Shown here: piece by piece, positions 17,983 to 29,384 of the stretch
How the letters are laid out: each line of letters begins with the position of its first letter
How positions within the stretch are numbered: position 1 is the first letter of the stretch
Assembly (NCBI RefSeq): GCF_013416525.1
Contig: NZ_JACCEM010000010.1
Coordinates: forward strand, 1-64,000
Origin: Parapusillimonas granuli
Lineage (GTDB): Bacteria > Pseudomonadota > Gammaproteobacteria > Burkholderiales > Burkholderiaceae_B
DNA length: 64,000 nt
Reading direction: 5' to 3'
The notes under the pieces: generated by a model
What the model was told of the DNA's origin: nothing
Database searches by the model: none
The model's input: only the letters and a program-made list of their open reading frames with translations
Made by a program: the position numbers and the translations under genes

Positions 17983-18771
17983 TCAATGCCCGGTCACTTC
18001 CCCGCCGTCTACGGGAATGGCCTGTCCGTTGAGGGCGGCTGAACCCGGCAGGCACAGCCACGCCACCGCGTCGGCGACCTCGTCCGGCAGCACCAGACGG
18101 CCCTGGGGATTGCGCTCCGCCAGCTTGGCGCGCGCCTGCTCCGGCGTCATGCCGGTCTTGCGGGTGATGTTGTCGACCGCGTCCTGGACGATGTCGGTTT
18201 CGGTGTAGCCGGGGCACACGGCGTTCACCGTGACGCCCCGGCGCGCATGTTCCAGCGCGACGGCACGCGTCAGCCCGATGACGCCGTGCTTGGCGGCGCA
18301 ATAGGCACTGACGTACGGGTAGCCGATCAGGCCGGCCGTGCTGGCCACGTTGACGATCCGGCCCCAGCCGGCTTCCAGCATGCCGGGCAGCGCGGCCTGC
18401 ATGCAATGGAAGGTGCCGCTCAGGTTGACGGCGATCATTCTGTTCCAGGCGTCTTCGCTGATGCGGTCGAAACGTTCGCTGACCGCCTGCCCGGCGTTGT
18501 TGACCAGGATGTCGACCCCGCCGCCCCATAGCCGGGCGCGCGCAAAGGCGTCGTCCACCTGGGCGCGGCGCCCGATGTCGGCGGCCGCGCAGCCGACCCG
18601 CTCGGGGGAGCCCAGGCGGTCGCGGGCCTCGCGCAGCGCGGCTTCATCGCGCCCCAGCAAGGTCAGCCGGGCGCCCATTTCCAGCAAGCGGCGCGCCACG
18701 GCGAAGCCGATGCCGCGCGAGCCGCCGGTCACCAGCGCATGCCTGCCTTCGAGTGTGTTTGCGTTCATCAT
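17983..18771 (-). CDS. Short-chain dehydrogenase/reductase
   Basis: 262 residues of classical SDR type. The nucleotide motif TGGSRGIG lies near residue 16, NNAG near 92, catalytic Ser in VNVASTAG, and YCAAK with the catalytic Tyr and Lys; [10 protein letters not shown] and the C-terminal [14 protein letters not shown] complete the pattern. It probably interconverts a hydroxy and a keto group on a CoA-bound ring or ring-opened product. Its start overlaps the stop of the upstream monooxygenase gene by four bases (ATGA), so the two are translationally coupled. Confidence 0.88.
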   Translation of the reverse strand: MMNANTLEGRHALVTGGSRGIGFAVARRLLEMGARLTLLGRDEAALREARDRLGSPERVGCAAADIGRRAQVDDAFARARLWGGGVDILVNNAGQAVSERFDRISEDAWNRMIAVNLSGTFHCMQAALPGMLEAGWGRIVNVASTAGLIGYPYVSAYCAAKHGVIGLTRAVALEHARRGVTVNAVCPGYTETDIVQDAVDNITRKTGMTPEQARAKLAERNPQGRLVLPDEVADAVAWLCLPGSAALNGQAIPVDGGEVTGH

Positions 18772-21107
18772 GCTCCCAAGGATTGCGCATAAGCGGCCGC
18801 GCGCTCGAAGTTCGTTTCAAGCTGGCGCTTGGCCGGGAAATACTGCCTGGGCCATGCGATATCGGTATAGCCGATGCGGGCCGCTTCGCGGAGCGTCCAG
18901 GCGGCGTCCGCCAGGTGGGGGCGGGCCAGCGCGCACAAGTCGGCGCGGCCCGACGCGATGATGCTGTTCACGTGGTCCGCTTCGAAAATGGCCCCGACCG
19001 CGATGGTGGGAACGCCGGCCTCGTTGCGCACCCGGTCCGAGAACGGCGTCTGGAACATGCGGCCGAACACGGGGCGCTCGGCCTTGCTGACCTGGCCCGA
19101 AGAGCAGTCCACCATGTCCACGCCGGCCTCCTTGAAGCGCAGCGCGATCTGGATGGCGTCGTCTGGCGTGATCCCGCCTTCGACCCAGTCGTGCGCGGAA
19201 ATCCGCACCGACATGGGCAAGTCTTGCGGCCATGCTTCGCGCAGCGCCTTGAATACTTCCATGGGATAGCGCAGGCGGTTGTCCAGCGACCCGCCGTACT
19301 CGTCGGTGCGATGGTTGGTCAGCGGGCTGATGAAGCTGGACAGCAGATAGCCATGGGCGCAGTGCAGTTCCAGCCAGTCGAAACCCGCCTGGGCCGCGCG
19401 CCGGGCGGCCGCGCAGAACTGCTCGCGCACGGTGTCCATCTGTTCCCGCGTCATGGCTTGCGGCACCTGCGACACGCCTTCCATGTAGGGAATGGCCGAC
19501 GCGGAGACCAGCGGCCAGTTGCCTTCCGGCAAGGGCATGTCGGTGCCTTCCCAGCTGACCCGCGTGGAGCCTTTGCGCCCCGCATGGCCCAGCTGTATGC
19601 CTATCTTGGCGTCGGTGTTGCCATGCACGAAATCGACGATGCGCTTGAACGCGCGCATCTGCTCGTCGTTCCACAAGCCCGGGCACCCCGGCGTGATGCG
19701 GGCCTCCGGCGACACGCAGGTCATTTCGACCATGACCATGCCCGCTCCGCCCATGGCACGGCCGCCCAGATGCACCAGGTGGAAGTCCCCCGGCACGCCC
19801 TCGACGCTGGAATACATGGCCATGGGCGAGACGACGACGCGGTTCTTGAGGGTGAGGCCGCGCGCGCGATAAGGCGTCAGCATGGGCGGCGCGGGCTGGC
19901 CGCCGGCGGCCTCCATGCCCGCCTGGCGCGCCAGCCAGCGCTCGTAGCCCTCCAGCCACCCGGCATCGCGCAGGCGCAGGTTCTCGTGCGAGATGCGCTG
20001 CGAACGCGTGAGCAGCGAATAGGCGAATTGCTCGGGCTCGAAGCTCGCGTAGCGAGCCACGTTCTCGAACCATTCCGTGGAGTTGCGGGCGGCGTTCTGT
20101 ATTTTCAGGACTTCGACGCTGCGGACGTCCTGGTAGTGCGCCAGGGCGGCGTCCAGGTCCTTGCCGTGCGCCTGGATGGAGCGGTGCAGCTCGATCGCGT
20201 CTTCCAGCGCCAGCTTGGTGCCCGAGCCGATGGAAAAATGGGCGGTGTGGGCCGCGTCGCCCATCAGTACGACGGGCACGCTGCGCCCGTCGGGCAGGGC
20301 CTGCCGATGCACCCAGGTATCGCAGATGACGCGGGGGAAGCGGATCCAGATGGCGGAGCCGCGCAGGTGCGCCGCATTGGAGATCAGCGGGTGGCCGTCG
20401 AGCCACGGGGCGAACAGCTTTTCGCAGAATGCGATGCCCTCTTCCTGGCTCATGGCGTCCAGCCCCGCCGCCTTCCAGGTTTCATCGCGCGTTTCGACGA
20501 TGAAGGTCGACATGCCCGGTTCGAATTGATAGATGTGCGCCTGGAACCAGCCGTGCTCGGTGGGCACGAAGGCGAATGTGAACGCGTCGAAGGTCTTGGT
20601 GGTGCCCAGCCACACGAAACGGCATTGGCGGGTGTCGATGTCGGGTTGATAGGTGTGCGCATACCGGCCGCGCACCTTGCTGTTCAGCCCGTCGGACGCG
20701 ATCACCAGGTCGGCCTGGTACTGCAGCGCCACGGCCTGGTCATCGCCGACGTCGGTCTCGAACACCAGGTTCACGCCCGCCTGCTCGCAGCGCGCCTGCA
20801 GGATGTTCAGCAGCTTCTTGCGCCCTATTCCAATGAAGCCATGCCCGCTGCTGCGCAGCGTGCGGCCCTTGTAATGGATTTCGATGTCGTCCCAGTGATT
20901 GAACGCGGCGCTGATCTGCTCCGCCGAGACGGGATCGGCCTGCTTGAGGTTTTCCAGTGTGGCGTCGGAGAACACCACGCCCCAGCCGAAGGTGTCGTAC
21001 GGCCGGTTGCGCTCGATGACCGTGACTTGGTGGGCGGGATCGCTGAGCTTCATCAACAAGCCGAAATAAAGCCCCGCCGGGCCGCCGCCTATGCATACGA
21101 TGTTCAT
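18768..21107 (-). CDS. Bifunctional aryl-CoA monooxygenase/reductase (2-aminobenzoyl-CoA or salicylyl-CoA 5-hydroxylase type)
   Basis: 779 residues with two domains. Residues 1 to about 400 are a class A flavin monooxygenase: [16 protein letters not shown], a long FAD-binding middle, and [22 protein letters not shown]. About 405-779 is an old-yellow-enzyme (FMN) domain beginning [20 protein letters not shown] and containing [13 protein letters not shown] and [17 protein letters not shown]. This fusion is known from 2-aminobenzoyl-CoA monooxygenase/reductase of aerobic anthranilate breakdown and from salicylyl-CoA 5-hydroxylases, so the substrate is one of these; the adjacent Rid gene tips the balance to the amino compound. 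The first product in the anthranilate route is a dearomatised amino-oxo-cyclohexene-carboxyl-CoA. Confidence 0.9.
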   Translation of the reverse strand: MNIVCIGGGPAGLYFGLLMKLSDPAHQVTVIERNRPYDTFGWGVVFSDATLENLKQADPVSAEQISAAFNHWDDIEIHYKGRTLRSSGHGFIGIGRKKLLNILQARCEQAGVNLVFETDVGDDQAVALQYQADLVIASDGLNSKVRGRYAHTYQPDIDTRQCRFVWLGTTKTFDAFTFAFVPTEHGWFQAHIYQFEPGMSTFIVETRDETWKAAGLDAMSQEEGIAFCEKLFAPWLDGHPLISNAAHLRGSAIWIRFPRVICDTWVHRQALPDGRSVPVVLMGDAAHTAHFSIGSGTKLALEDAIELHRSIQAHGKDLDAALAHYQDVRSVEVLKIQNAARNSTEWFENVARYASFEPEQFAYSLLTRSQRISHENLRLRDAGWLEGYERWLARQAGMEAAGGQPAPPMLTPYRARGLTLKNRVVVSPMAMYSSVEGVPGDFHLVHLGGRAMGGAGMVMVEMTCVSPEARITPGCPGLWNDEQMRAFKRIVDFVHGNTDAKIGIQLGHAGRKGSTRVSWEGTDMPLPEGNWPLVSASAIPYMEGVSQVPQAMTREQMDTVREQFCAAARRAAQAGFDWLELHCAHGYLLSSFISPLTNHRTDEYGGSLDNRLRYPMEVFKALREAWPQDLPMSVRISAHDWVEGGITPDDAIQIALRFKEAGVDMVDCSSGQVSKAERPVFGRMFQTPFSDRVRNEAGVPTIAVGAIFEADHVNSIIASGRADLCALARPHLADAAWTLREAARIGYTDIAWPRQYFPAKRQLETNFERAAAYAQSLGA

Positions 21108-21149
21108 GGGGTCTCCGTTTACCGATGCGCCCGCCTGCCTTGGGCGGCC

Positions 21150-21195
21150 GCAATATGCTTTAGGCTTAAACTATATAGCCAATGAAATGGCCGCG
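21150..21195 (-). promoter_or_regulatory. Candidate MarR-controlled promoter of the aryl-CoA operon
   Basis: Between the peptidase-like gene and the monooxygenase gene lies an AT-rich patch in GC-rich surroundings. It contains an interrupted dyad GGCT-N10-AGCC (21163-21180) enclosing TTAAACTAT (21166-21174). On the minus strand TTGGCT and CATATT flank the dyad about 19 bases apart, so a protein bound there could block a promoter. The same 9-mer occurs upstream of the marR gene at 22375. Confidence 0.4.
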
Positions 21196-21231
21196 CAAGA
21201 AGTTTCATGCCCGGACGAAGTAGGAGTTTCC

Positions 21232-22314
21232 CTAGCGGGACAAGCCGCAAATCGCCTGCAGGATCGCGACGCGCGACTGGCCCAGCACGGCCCCGCGCCA
21301 ATCGTCGGCGTCGGGGTAGAACGCCGCGCGATGCGCCGCCTTCAGAGCCCGGCGCTGCGCATCGGGCGCATCCGGGTGGGCCGCCAGCCAGCGATCGCTG
21401 CGCAGGGCGAGAAAGACCTGGTCCATCGGCAGCGTGCCGTATTCCATTGCCATGAAGGTCAGCTCGGGCACCTGCGCGCATTCTTCGAGCATGGCCTGCA
21501 GCGCGGTGCCGGTGATCTCGACCGTGCTCGACCCCGGCTCGTACACCGCGATCACGTCGGCGCCCCACCATGAGCGGGCGCGCTGGTAGGCTTGCGGGTC
21601 GTTCTGGACGAAGATCTTTTCCGCGTGCCCGTATGGGCCCAGGGCGGTGTGGTAATCCACCCAGCCGATGCGCCGCCGGCCTTCCCCGTAATGGCGCAAC
21701 ACCTTTCTGAGCGTGCGATTGCTCCAGCTCGGGGCGGCGCCGCCGTAGAACAGGCCGTCGGGGTGGCTGTGCTGGCCCTTCATCATCCCTTCCAGGTAGG
21801 CTTGCCGGCCCTCGCGCTCGATGAATGCCTGGATCGCCGCCTCGTTCGGCGCCGAGGGCGGCCAGGCATCGGGCACCAGCAGAGGATGCAGGGTCCGGTA
21901 ATGAGGATTGTCGGGCAGCGGCTTGCTGAAGTCGCCGAAATTGCGATTCAGGTCGATATTGTCTTCGTTGGTGCGATGGCCCCATGAATACCCGTACGCG
22001 TTCACCGCGTGCACCAGCAGGACGCCCACCCCGCCGGCCCGCGCGCGGGCCAGCAGGGCCTCGTCTTCCAGCAGCGCGACCTGGCAGCCCGAGCCGCAAT
22101 AGCCTTCTTCGCCGTGCATGGCCGAGCTGAGCACCAGCAAAGCGGGCGCTTCGGGGTCGCCGAAGTACGCGGTGTCCATGGCCAGGTCTTCGCCCTGCGC
22201 GCCGGGGCCGCAGGGATTCAGGTGGGACGCCACCTCGCAGCCGCGCCGGCGGGCCGCATCGAGGAACCGTTTTCGCGCATCGGCATAGCTGTCGCTGAAA
22301 TTGTTTCTATACAT
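21232..22314 (-). CDS. M14-family zinc carboxypeptidase-like protein (DUF2817)
   Basis: 360 residues. Zinc-site motifs of M14-like hydrolases are visible: SSAMHGEEG (H67, E70), NEDNIDLNRNFGD, and WVDYHTALGPYG with the third ligand; a late EYGT segment may supply the acid. There is no signal peptide, so it is probably cytoplasmic. Members are amidases or deacylases of mostly unknown substrate. It is the first minus-strand gene after the divergent marR, but 124 bases containing a separate candidate promoter part it from the monooxygenase gene, so its link to the aromatic pathway is an inference. Confidence 0.8.
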   Translation of the reverse strand: MYRNNFSDSYADARKRFLDAARRRGCEVASHLNPCGPGAQGEDLAMDTAYFGDPEAPALLVLSSAMHGEEGYCGSGCQVALLEDEALLARARAGGVGVLLVHAVNAYGYSWGHRTNEDNIDLNRNFGDFSKPLPDNPHYRTLHPLLVPDAWPPSAPNEAAIQAFIEREGRQAYLEGMMKGQHSHPDGLFYGGAAPSWSNRTLRKVLRHYGEGRRRIGWVDYHTALGPYGHAEKIFVQNDPQAYQRARSWWGADVIAVYEPGSSTVEITGTALQAMLEECAQVPELTFMAMEYGTLPMDQVFLALRSDRWLAAHPDAPDAQRRALKAAHRAAFYPDADDWRGAVLGQSRVAILQAICGLSR

Positions 22315-22423
22315 GTTTTGCGTTTCCTCAAGGCCCCGTGTTCGGGCAATGTACCACTAAGATGTGATTGAAGATTAAACTATCGGCGCAGCGCACACCG
22401 CCCGCCAGCTCCGGAAAACGACA
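22315..22423. promoter_or_regulatory. Divergent control region between peptidase-like gene and marR
   Basis: 109 bases separating the two divergent genes. It holds AGATTAAACTATCGG with the 9-mer TTAAACTAT at 22375-22383, the same word found in the promoter of the aryl-CoA operon. I see no confident -35/-10 pair. Autorepression by the MarR protein is plausible. Confidence 0.4.
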
Positions 22424-22945
22424 ATGAACAACGACATCGCCGAAACCATGAAACCCCAGCAGGACAGGCCGGATCTCGAAAGCCGGGCCATGCCCGATGA
22501 CCATCACGATCTGCGCCTTTGGCTGCGCTTGCTCACCTGCTGCAATCTCGTCGAAGGCGAACTGCGCAGCCGCTTGCGCACCGAATTCGCCACCACTTTG
22601 CCTCGTTTCGACTTGATGGCGCAACTGCTGCGCGCGCCGGCCGGCATGAAAATGAGCGAATTGTCGCGCCACATGATGGTAACCAACGGAAACATCACCG
22701 GCATCACCGACCAGCTGGAGAAAGAAGGACTGGTCGAGCGCCTGAAGGTGGCCACGGACCGCCGCAGCTCGCTCATCCGCCTGACCGGCAAGGGCAAGCG
22801 CCACTTCAAGAAAATGGCCGAATCCCATGAGCAATGGGTGCAGGACATTTTCGGCGGCCTGTCGGAAAAAAGCCGCCGCAACCTGTTTGAAGCGCTGGGC
22901 GAACTGAAGCTGCTGGCCCACACCCGCCTGCCAGAGCGCAATTAG
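22424..22945 (+). CDS. MarR-family transcriptional regulator
   Basis: 173 residues. A winged-helix domain is recognisable: FDLMAQLLRAPAGMKMSELSRHMMVTNGNITGITDQLEKEGLVERLKVATDRRSSLIRLTGKG (about 65-127), the recognition helix being GNITGITDQLEKEGLV and the wing DRRSS. MarR proteins of aromatic-CoA pathways usually repress until the aryl-CoA or acid binds. It stands divergent from the catabolic genes, so it is the likely local regulator. argJ follows on the same strand after 90 bases and is unrelated. Confidence 0.9.
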   Translation: MNNDIAETMKPQQDRPDLESRAMPDDHHDLRLWLRLLTCCNLVEGELRSRLRTEFATTLPRFDLMAQLLRAPAGMKMSELSRHMMVTNGNITGITDQLEKEGLVERLKVATDRRSSLIRLTGKGKRHFKKMAESHEQWVQDIFGGLSEKSRRNLFEALGELKLLAHTRLPERN

Positions 22946-23035
22946 CGAACGACCTGCCGCCGGCCCTAGGAACACGCCCGCTTCCGGGATAGAATCCCAG
23001 GTTTCCCCCACCCTCTTTCTCGACGAGATTGCTCC

Positions 23036-24262
23036 ATGGCCGTCAACCTGTACATTCCACCGGAATCCCAAATCTTTCCCATCGAAGGCGTAGAAATTGG
23101 TACGGCCGAAGCGGGAATACGCAAGGCCAACCGCCGCGACCTCACCGTGTTCCGCCTGGCGGAAGGCTGCAGCGTCGCGGGCGTGTTCACGCGCAACCGC
23201 TTTCGCGCCGCCCCCGTGCAGGTGTGCGAAAAGCACCTCGCCGGCGGCCATGACATCCGGGCCCTGGTCGTCAACACGGGCAATGCCAACGCCGGCACCG
23301 GGGAAAGCGGCCTGCGCGCCGCCCACGACACCTGCGCCGCGCTGGGCAATGTGCTGGGGCTGGCGCCCACGCAGGTGCTGCCCTTCTCCACGGGCGTGAT
23401 CCTCGAGCCCCTGCCCGTGGACCGCCTGACGGCCGGCCTGCCCGCCGCGGTGGCGGACGCCTCGCCCAGCAACTGGTTCGCGGCGGCGCACAGCATCATG
23501 ACCACCGACACCCAGCCCAAGATCGTTTCCAAGCGCGTGGCGCTGGGCAAGCACACCGTCACCATCACCGGCATCAGCAAGGGCGCCGGCATGATCAAGC
23601 CGAACATGGCCACGATGCTGGGCTTCCTGGCGACCGACGCCGGCATCGCGCCCGGGCTGCTGCGGGACATGGCCGGCGCCATCGCCGATCGTTCCTTCAA
23701 CCGCATCACGGTCGACGGCGACACGTCCACCAACGACTCCTTCGTCATCATGGCGACCGGCAAGGCGCCGGTCCGTATCGATGCGGTGTCCGACCCGCTT
23801 TACACCCCCCTCTACGAGGCGCTGGCCGACGCCGCCAAGGAGCTCGCCCAGAAGATCGTGCGCGACGCCGAAGGCGCCACCAAGTTCATGACCATACAGG
23901 TCGAAGAAGCCGGCAGCCGGGAAGAGGCCCTGAAAGTGGCCTATGCGGTGGCCCAGTCTCCCCTGGTCAAGACGGCTTTCTTCGCCTCCGACCCCAACCT
24001 CGGGCGCATCCTGTGCGCCATCGGCTACGCCGGCATCGACGACCTGGACGTGAGCAAGGTACGGCTCTGGCTGGGCGACGTCCAGGTGGCCAGCCGGGGC
24101 GAACGGCACCCCGGCTACCAGGAAGCCGACGGCCAGCGCGTCATGAAGGAAGCGGAAATCGTCGTGCGCATCGCCCTGGGGCGCGGCGACGAGACCGAAA
24201 CGGTGTACACCTGCGATTTCTCGCACGAGTACGTCAGCATCAACGCGGACTACCGGTCGTAA
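23036..24262 (+). CDS. argJ: Bifunctional glutamate N-acetyltransferase/amino-acid acetyltransferase
   Basis: 408 residues. The autoprocessing site [10 protein letters not shown], where the chain is cut between Ala and Thr to give alpha and beta subunits, is present near residue 190. [33 protein letters not shown] and the C-terminal [18 protein letters not shown] are standard for ArgJ. It moves the acetyl group from N-acetylornithine to glutamate and thus recycles acetyl groups in arginine synthesis. Confidence 0.96.
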   Translation: MAVNLYIPPESQIFPIEGVEIGTAEAGIRKANRRDLTVFRLAEGCSVAGVFTRNRFRAAPVQVCEKHLAGGHDIRALVVNTGNANAGTGESGLRAAHDTCAALGNVLGLAPTQVLPFSTGVILEPLPVDRLTAGLPAAVADASPSNWFAAAHSIMTTDTQPKIVSKRVALGKHTVTITGISKGAGMIKPNMATMLGFLATDAGIAPGLLRDMAGAIADRSFNRITVDGDTSTNDSFVIMATGKAPVRIDAVSDPLYTPLYEALADAAKELAQKIVRDAEGATKFMTIQVEEAGSREEALKVAYAVAQSPLVKTAFFASDPNLGRILCAIGYAGIDDLDVSKVRLWLGDVQVASRGERHPGYQEADGQRVMKEAEIVVRIALGRGDETETVYTCDFSHEYVSINADYRS

Positions 24263-24315
24263 GGGCGGCCGGGGGGCGGGCTCCATGGGGCTCCACCCCT
24301 TTCTAAGTCTTTGAC

Positions 24316-24345
24316 TTGACTAAACTAAATCGCCCGCGCTAGAAT
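24316..24345 (+). promoter_or_regulatory. Sigma-70-type promoter for rplU-rpmA
   Basis: TTGACT at 24316-24321 and TAGAAT at 24340-24345 are 18 bases apart, a good match to the housekeeping consensus in an otherwise GC-rich region. A transcript starting near 24352 would have a leader of about 50 bases before rplU. Confidence 0.7.
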
Positions 24346-24404
24346 CATGGGCTTGGCGCTTTCCAGCCCCAAGGCTTTTCCAAACAACCATTAGGAATAC
24401 CCAC

Positions 24405-24716
24405 ATGTACGCGGTCATAAAAACCGGTGGCAAGCAGTATCGTGTTGCCGCGGGTCAAAAACTCAAGATAGAACAGATACCGGCAGACATTGGGCAAGAA
24501 ATTTCGCTAGACCAGGTGTTGTCGGTTGGCGAAGGCGACCAATTGAAGATTGGCACGCCTTTGGTCGCCGGTGCCGTGGTCAAGGCTACCGTTCTTGCGC
24601 AAGGCCGCCACGACAAAGTCAAGATTTTCAAGATGCGCCGTCGCAAGCACTACCAAAAGCGCCAAGGCCATCGTCAGAACTACACCGAAGTCCGCATCGA
24701 AGCCATCACGGCCTAA
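24405..24716 (+). CDS. rplU: 50S ribosomal protein L21
   Basis: 103 residues, exactly the usual size. It begins [20 protein letters not shown] and ends with [23 protein letters not shown], the L21 signature for 23S rRNA binding. First gene of the conserved rplU-rpmA-obgE set, 37 bases before rpmA. Confidence 0.98.
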   Translation: MYAVIKTGGKQYRVAAGQKLKIEQIPADIGQEISLDQVLSVGEGDQLKIGTPLVAGAVVKATVLAQGRHDKVKIFKMRRRKHYQKRQGHRQNYTEVRIEAITA

Positions 24717-24753
24717 CGGTGGACTCAACGGTTTTGCATAGCAGGAGCTAAAC

Positions 24754-25014
24754 ATGGCACAGAAAAAAGGCGGCGGCTCTACGCGTAACGGCCGCGACTC
24801 GGAATCGAAACGACTGGGCGTGAAAACCTATGGCGGCCAGCAGATCTCGGCGGGCTCCATCATCGTTCGCCAGCGCGGCACGCAGTTCCACCCCGGCGTC
24901 AACGTCGGCATCGGCAAAGACCACACGCTGTATTCCCTGGTCGACGGCACGGTCAAGTTCGCCGTCAAGGGCGCACTGAACAAGCGCACCGTTTCGGTCG
25001 TAGCGGCTGAATAA
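24754..25014 (+). CDS. rpmA: 50S ribosomal protein L27
   Basis: 86 residues starting [18 protein letters not shown] and containing [12 protein letters not shown] and [11 protein letters not shown]. The basic N-terminal tail reaches the peptidyl-transferase centre of the ribosome; there is no N-terminal extension of the Firmicutes kind. A hairpin with T-run follows the stop. Confidence 0.98.
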   Translation: MAQKKGGGSTRNGRDSESKRLGVKTYGGQQISAGSIIVRQRGTQFHPGVNVGIGKDHTLYSLVDGTVKFAVKGALNKRTVSVVAAE

Positions 25015-26265
<1,251 letters not shown>

Positions 26266-26293
26266 TCATCCGCCCCAAATTCATCCGCGCCAA

Positions 26294-27472
26294 ATGACCG
26301 CAACCCTCCGTTCGCCGTCCGCTGTTTCCCAGGCCAAGCGCCTGGTCGTCAAAGTCGGCTCGTCTCTCGTCACCAACGAAGGCAAAGGCATAGACACCGC
26401 CGCCGTTGAGCAATGGGCCGGCCAGATCGCCCGCCTGCACGCCCAGGACAGGCAGATCGTGCTGGTGTCCAGCGGCGCCATCGCCGAAGGCATGGCCCGG
26501 CTGGGCTGGCCGCGGCGGCCGAACGCCATGCACGAGCTCCAGGCCGCCGCGGCGGTGGGGCAAATGGGCTTGGTGCAGGCCTACGAAGTCGCTTTCGCGC
26601 GGCACGGGATACGCACGGCCCAGATTCTCCTCACCCATGAAGACCTGGCCGACCGGCGCCGCTACTTGAATGCGCGCAGCACCTTGTACACCCTGCTGGG
26701 CCTGGGGGTCGTTCCCATCGTCAACGAGAACGACACCGTGGTCACCGACGAAATCCGCCTGGGCGACAACGACACGCTGGGCGCCCTGGTCACCAACCTG
26801 ATCGAAGCCGAAGCCCTGGTCATCCTCACCGACCAGGCCGGGCTGTACAGCGCCGATCCGCGCAAGAACCCCGACGCGGAATTCATCTCCCTGGGGCAGG
26901 CCGGCGACCCGGCGCTGGAAGCCATGGCGGGCGGGTCGGGCAGCAATATCGGCACCGGCGGGATGCTCACCAAGGTGCTGGCGGCCAAGCGCGCGGCGAA
27001 CAGCGGCGGCCACACCGTCATTGCCTCGGGGCGCGAACCCGACGTCCTGCTGCGCCTGTCCGAAGGCGAGTCCATAGGCACCGAATTGCGCGCCATCCTG
27101 CCCGTGCGGTCGGCGCGCCAGCGCTGGCTGGCCAACCATCTGCGGCTGCGCGGGCGCATCACGCTCGACCCAGGCGCGGTGCGGGCGCTGATGCAGGGCC
27201 ACAAAAGCCTGCTGGCCATCGGCGTGACGGCGGTCGAGGGCGAGTTCGAACGCGGCGATGTCGTCGCCTGCGTCGACCAGCACGGCGTGGAATGCGGGCG
27301 TGGCCTGATCAATTATTCGTCTTCCGACACCCGGCGCATTCTGCGCCAGCCAAGCTCGCGCATCGCCGAGATACTGGGCAGCATGTCGGACCCGGAACTG
27401 ATGCACCGCGACAACATGGTGTTCGCCCGCGACGCGCAGGCGCTTGCCGCGGCTACTTCTGAGCCGGGATGA
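26294..27472 (+). CDS. proB: Glutamate 5-kinase
   Basis: 392 residues from the ATG at 26294. The amino-acid-kinase domain has [40 protein letters not shown] and [15 protein letters not shown]; a PUA domain follows at about 285-370. It phosphorylates glutamate as the first step of proline synthesis. The last 20 bases overlap the 3' end of lrp on the opposite strand. Confidence 0.96.
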   Translation: MTATLRSPSAVSQAKRLVVKVGSSLVTNEGKGIDTAAVEQWAGQIARLHAQDRQIVLVSSGAIAEGMARLGWPRRPNAMHELQAAAAVGQMGLVQAYEVAFARHGIRTAQILLTHEDLADRRRYLNARSTLYTLLGLGVVPIVNENDTVVTDEIRLGDNDTLGALVTNLIEAEALVILTDQAGLYSADPRKNPDAEFISLGQAGDPALEAMAGGSGSNIGTGGMLTKVLAAKRAANSGGHTVIASGREPDVLLRLSEGESIGTELRAILPVRSARQRWLANHLRLRGRITLDPGAVRALMQGHKSLLAIGVTAVEGEFERGDVVACVDQHGVECGRGLINYSSSDTRRILRQPSSRIAEILGSMSDPELMHRDNMVFARDAQALAAATSEPG

Positions 27473-27941
27473 ACAGCGTTTCCTTGACTTCCTCCATGAC
27501 GATGCAGCTCTTGGTCTGCGTCACGCCGGGCAGCCGCAGCAGGATATCGCCCAGCAGGCTGCGGTACTGGCTGATTTCCTTGATGCGCGCCTTGACCAGG
27601 TAATCGAAGTCGCCCGATACCAGATGGCATTCCTGCACGTGCGGAATGCACAGGATTTCACGCCGGAAGTCATCGAAGCTGCGGTCCGACTTGCTGGACA
27701 TGGAGATTTCCACGAACACCAGCAGGCCGGCGTCCAGCGCCGCCGGCGACACCCTGGCGTAATAGCCCGTGATGATTCCGTCGCGCTCCAGGCGCTTGAC
27801 CCGCTCGATGCAGGGCGTGACGGTCAGACCCACCTTGTCGGCGAGCTCGGTCATGGACATGCGTCCATCGCGCTGTAGAAGATCGAGGATGTGCCGGTCG
27901 AGCCTGTCCAGCGTGGCCACCGGAGTGCGTTGAATTCTCAA
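27453..27941 (-). CDS. lrp: Lrp/AsnC-family transcriptional regulator
   Basis: 162 residues. N-terminal helix-turn-helix [46 protein letters not shown], then the RAM effector domain with [17 protein letters not shown] and [19 protein letters not shown]. Close in layout to Lrp/BkdR regulators that sense leucine or alanine. It is divergent from dadA, whose D-amino-acid dehydrogenase is a classic Lrp target, so local control of dadA is likely. Confidence 0.93.
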   Translation of the reverse strand: MRIQRTPVATLDRLDRHILDLLQRDGRMSMTELADKVGLTVTPCIERVKRLERDGIITGYYARVSPAALDAGLLVFVEISMSSKSDRSFDDFRREILCIPHVQECHLVSGDFDYLVKARIKEISQYRSLLGDILLRLPGVTQTKSCIVMEEVKETLFIPAQK

Positions 27942-28133
27942 GCTTTTTTCCTAGAATATGAGAGCCCGCGCGGGCCTTTCCATGGCTTGCGGCCCGCGGC
28001 AGCAATTATTGCTGAAATCCGGCATTTTTGCTTGCAAAACCAGATAAAAGACTGTTTTTAAAGAATTTTCATAAAAAAAATTTGGCACTAGTCTCTTATC
28101 ATGCTGAAAATTCAATCCCTACCGTGAATTATC
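27942..28133. promoter_or_regulatory. AT-rich lrp-dadA divergent control region
   Basis: 192 bases, clearly more AT-rich than the flanks, with A/T tracts (a run of eight or nine A at about 28072-28081 and TTTTTAAAGAATTTT nearby), the kind of flexible DNA Lrp wraps. No ideal -35/-10 pair stands out; TTGGCA at about 28083 is a possible -35 for dadA. Confidence 0.5.
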
Positions 28134-29384
28134 ATGAAAATCATCATACTGGGCGCGGGCGTCGTGGGCGTGAGCAGCGCCTATTTTCTGGCGAAACAAG
28201 GACACGACGTGACCGTGCTCGAACGCCTGGAAGGCCCGGCGCTGGAAACCAGCTTCGCCAACGCCGGGCAGATTTCCTATGGCTATTCCTCGCCCTGGGC
28301 GGCGCCGGGCGTGCCGCTGAAGGCCGTCAAGTGGATGTTCGCCGAACACCCGCCGCTGACCATACGCCCGGACGGCACCCTGTTCCAGCTGCAATGGATC
28401 TACCAGATGTGGCGCAACTGCAGCGCCAGGCGCTATGCGATCAACAAAGAACGCATGCTGCGGCTGTCGAACTACAGCAGCGAGTGCCTGAAGGCCTTGC
28501 GCGACGATATCGGCGTCCAGTACGAAGGGCGCAGCCAGGGCACGCTGCAGGTCTTCCGGACCCAAAAGCAGATGGATGCGGTCGAACAGGACATCAGGGT
28601 GCTGCGCGATGCGGGCATACCGTTCGAATTGCTCACCCGGTCCGAGCTCAGCAAGGCCGAGCCCGCGCTGGCCCGCAGCCAGGGCAAGCTGGTGGGCGGC
28701 CTGCGCCTGCCGGAAGATGAAACCGGCGATTGCAACCTGTTCACCCAGAGGCTGGCGGAAGAAGCCGTGAAGCTCGGCGTCGAGTTTCGCTACGGCGTCG
28801 ACGTGCGGCGCATCGACGTCAACGCCTCGGGAGTCAGCGGCATACAGTGCGACCAGGAAGTGCTCACGGCCGATGCCTACGTGGTGGCCCTGGGCGCGTG
28901 GTCGACCCGCATGCTGCGCGGCGCGCTGAAGCTGCCCGTATATCCCTTGAAGGGCTATTCCATTACCGTCCCCATCGCCGATGAGGCGTGTGCGCCGGTT
29001 TCGACCTTGCTGGACGAGACCTACAAGATCGCGGTCACCCGCTTCGACCAGCGCATACGCGTGGGCGGCATGGCGGAGATCCTGGGCTTCGACAAAACCC
29101 TCAACGACAAGCGCCGCAAGACCCTGGAAATGGTGCTGAACGATCTGTTTCCGGGCAGCTACGCCAGCCACGACGTGTCCTTCTGGACGGGCTTGCGCCC
29201 CAAGACGCCGGACAGCACGCCCATCGTGGGCGCGACGCCCATACCCGGGCTGTATCTGAATACCGGCCACGGCACCCTGGGCTGGACCATGGCCTGCGGC
29301 AGCGGCCGCCTGATTGCGGACGTGGTGTCAGGCAAGCCCACCGACATACGCAGCGACGACTTGTCGGTGCACCGCTATTTGTAA
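28134..29384 (+). CDS. dadA: D-amino-acid dehydrogenase
   Basis: 416 residues of DadA type. The FAD-binding motif [28 protein letters not shown] opens the protein; [31 protein letters not shown] and the end [25 protein letters not shown] are DadA signatures. It oxidises D-alanine and other D-amino acids, passing electrons to the respiratory chain at the inner membrane. It is divergent from lrp; the alanine racemase gene often paired with it is not present here. Its 3' end overlaps the next, opposite-strand gene by ten bases. Confidence 0.94.
   Translation: MKIIILGAGVVGVSSAYFLAKQGHDVTVLERLEGPALETSFANAGQISYGYSSPWAAPGVPLKAVKWMFAEHPPLTIRPDGTLFQLQWIYQMWRNCSARRYAINKERMLRLSNYSSECLKALRDDIGVQYEGRSQGTLQVFRTQKQMDAVEQDIRVLRDAGIPFELLTRSELSKAEPALARSQGKLVGGLRLPEDETGDCNLFTQRLAEEAVKLGVEFRYGVDVRRIDVNASGVSGIQCDQEVLTADAYVVALGAWSTRMLRGALKLPVYPLKGYSITVPIADEACAPVSTLLDETYKIAVTRFDQRIRVGGMAEILGFDKTLNDKRRKTLEMVLNDLFPGSYASHDVSFWTGLRPKTPDSTPIVGATPIPGLYLNTGHGTLGWTMACGSGRLIADVVSGKPTDIRSDDLSVHRYL

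Noticed and set aside
18753-21185. An 810-codon plus-strand frame opposite the monooxygenase fusion
   Set aside because: The minus-strand frame carries full FAD and FMN domain motifs; the plus frame has no recognisable domain.
24263-24310. Terminator after argJ
   Set aside because: The GGGCTCC repeats are direct rather than inverted, and the only stem (GGGG/CCCC) is too weak for a call.
28083-28105. Possible sigma-54 promoter TTGGCAC before dadA
   Set aside because: The required GC of the -12 element (TTGC) is not found at the right spacing.
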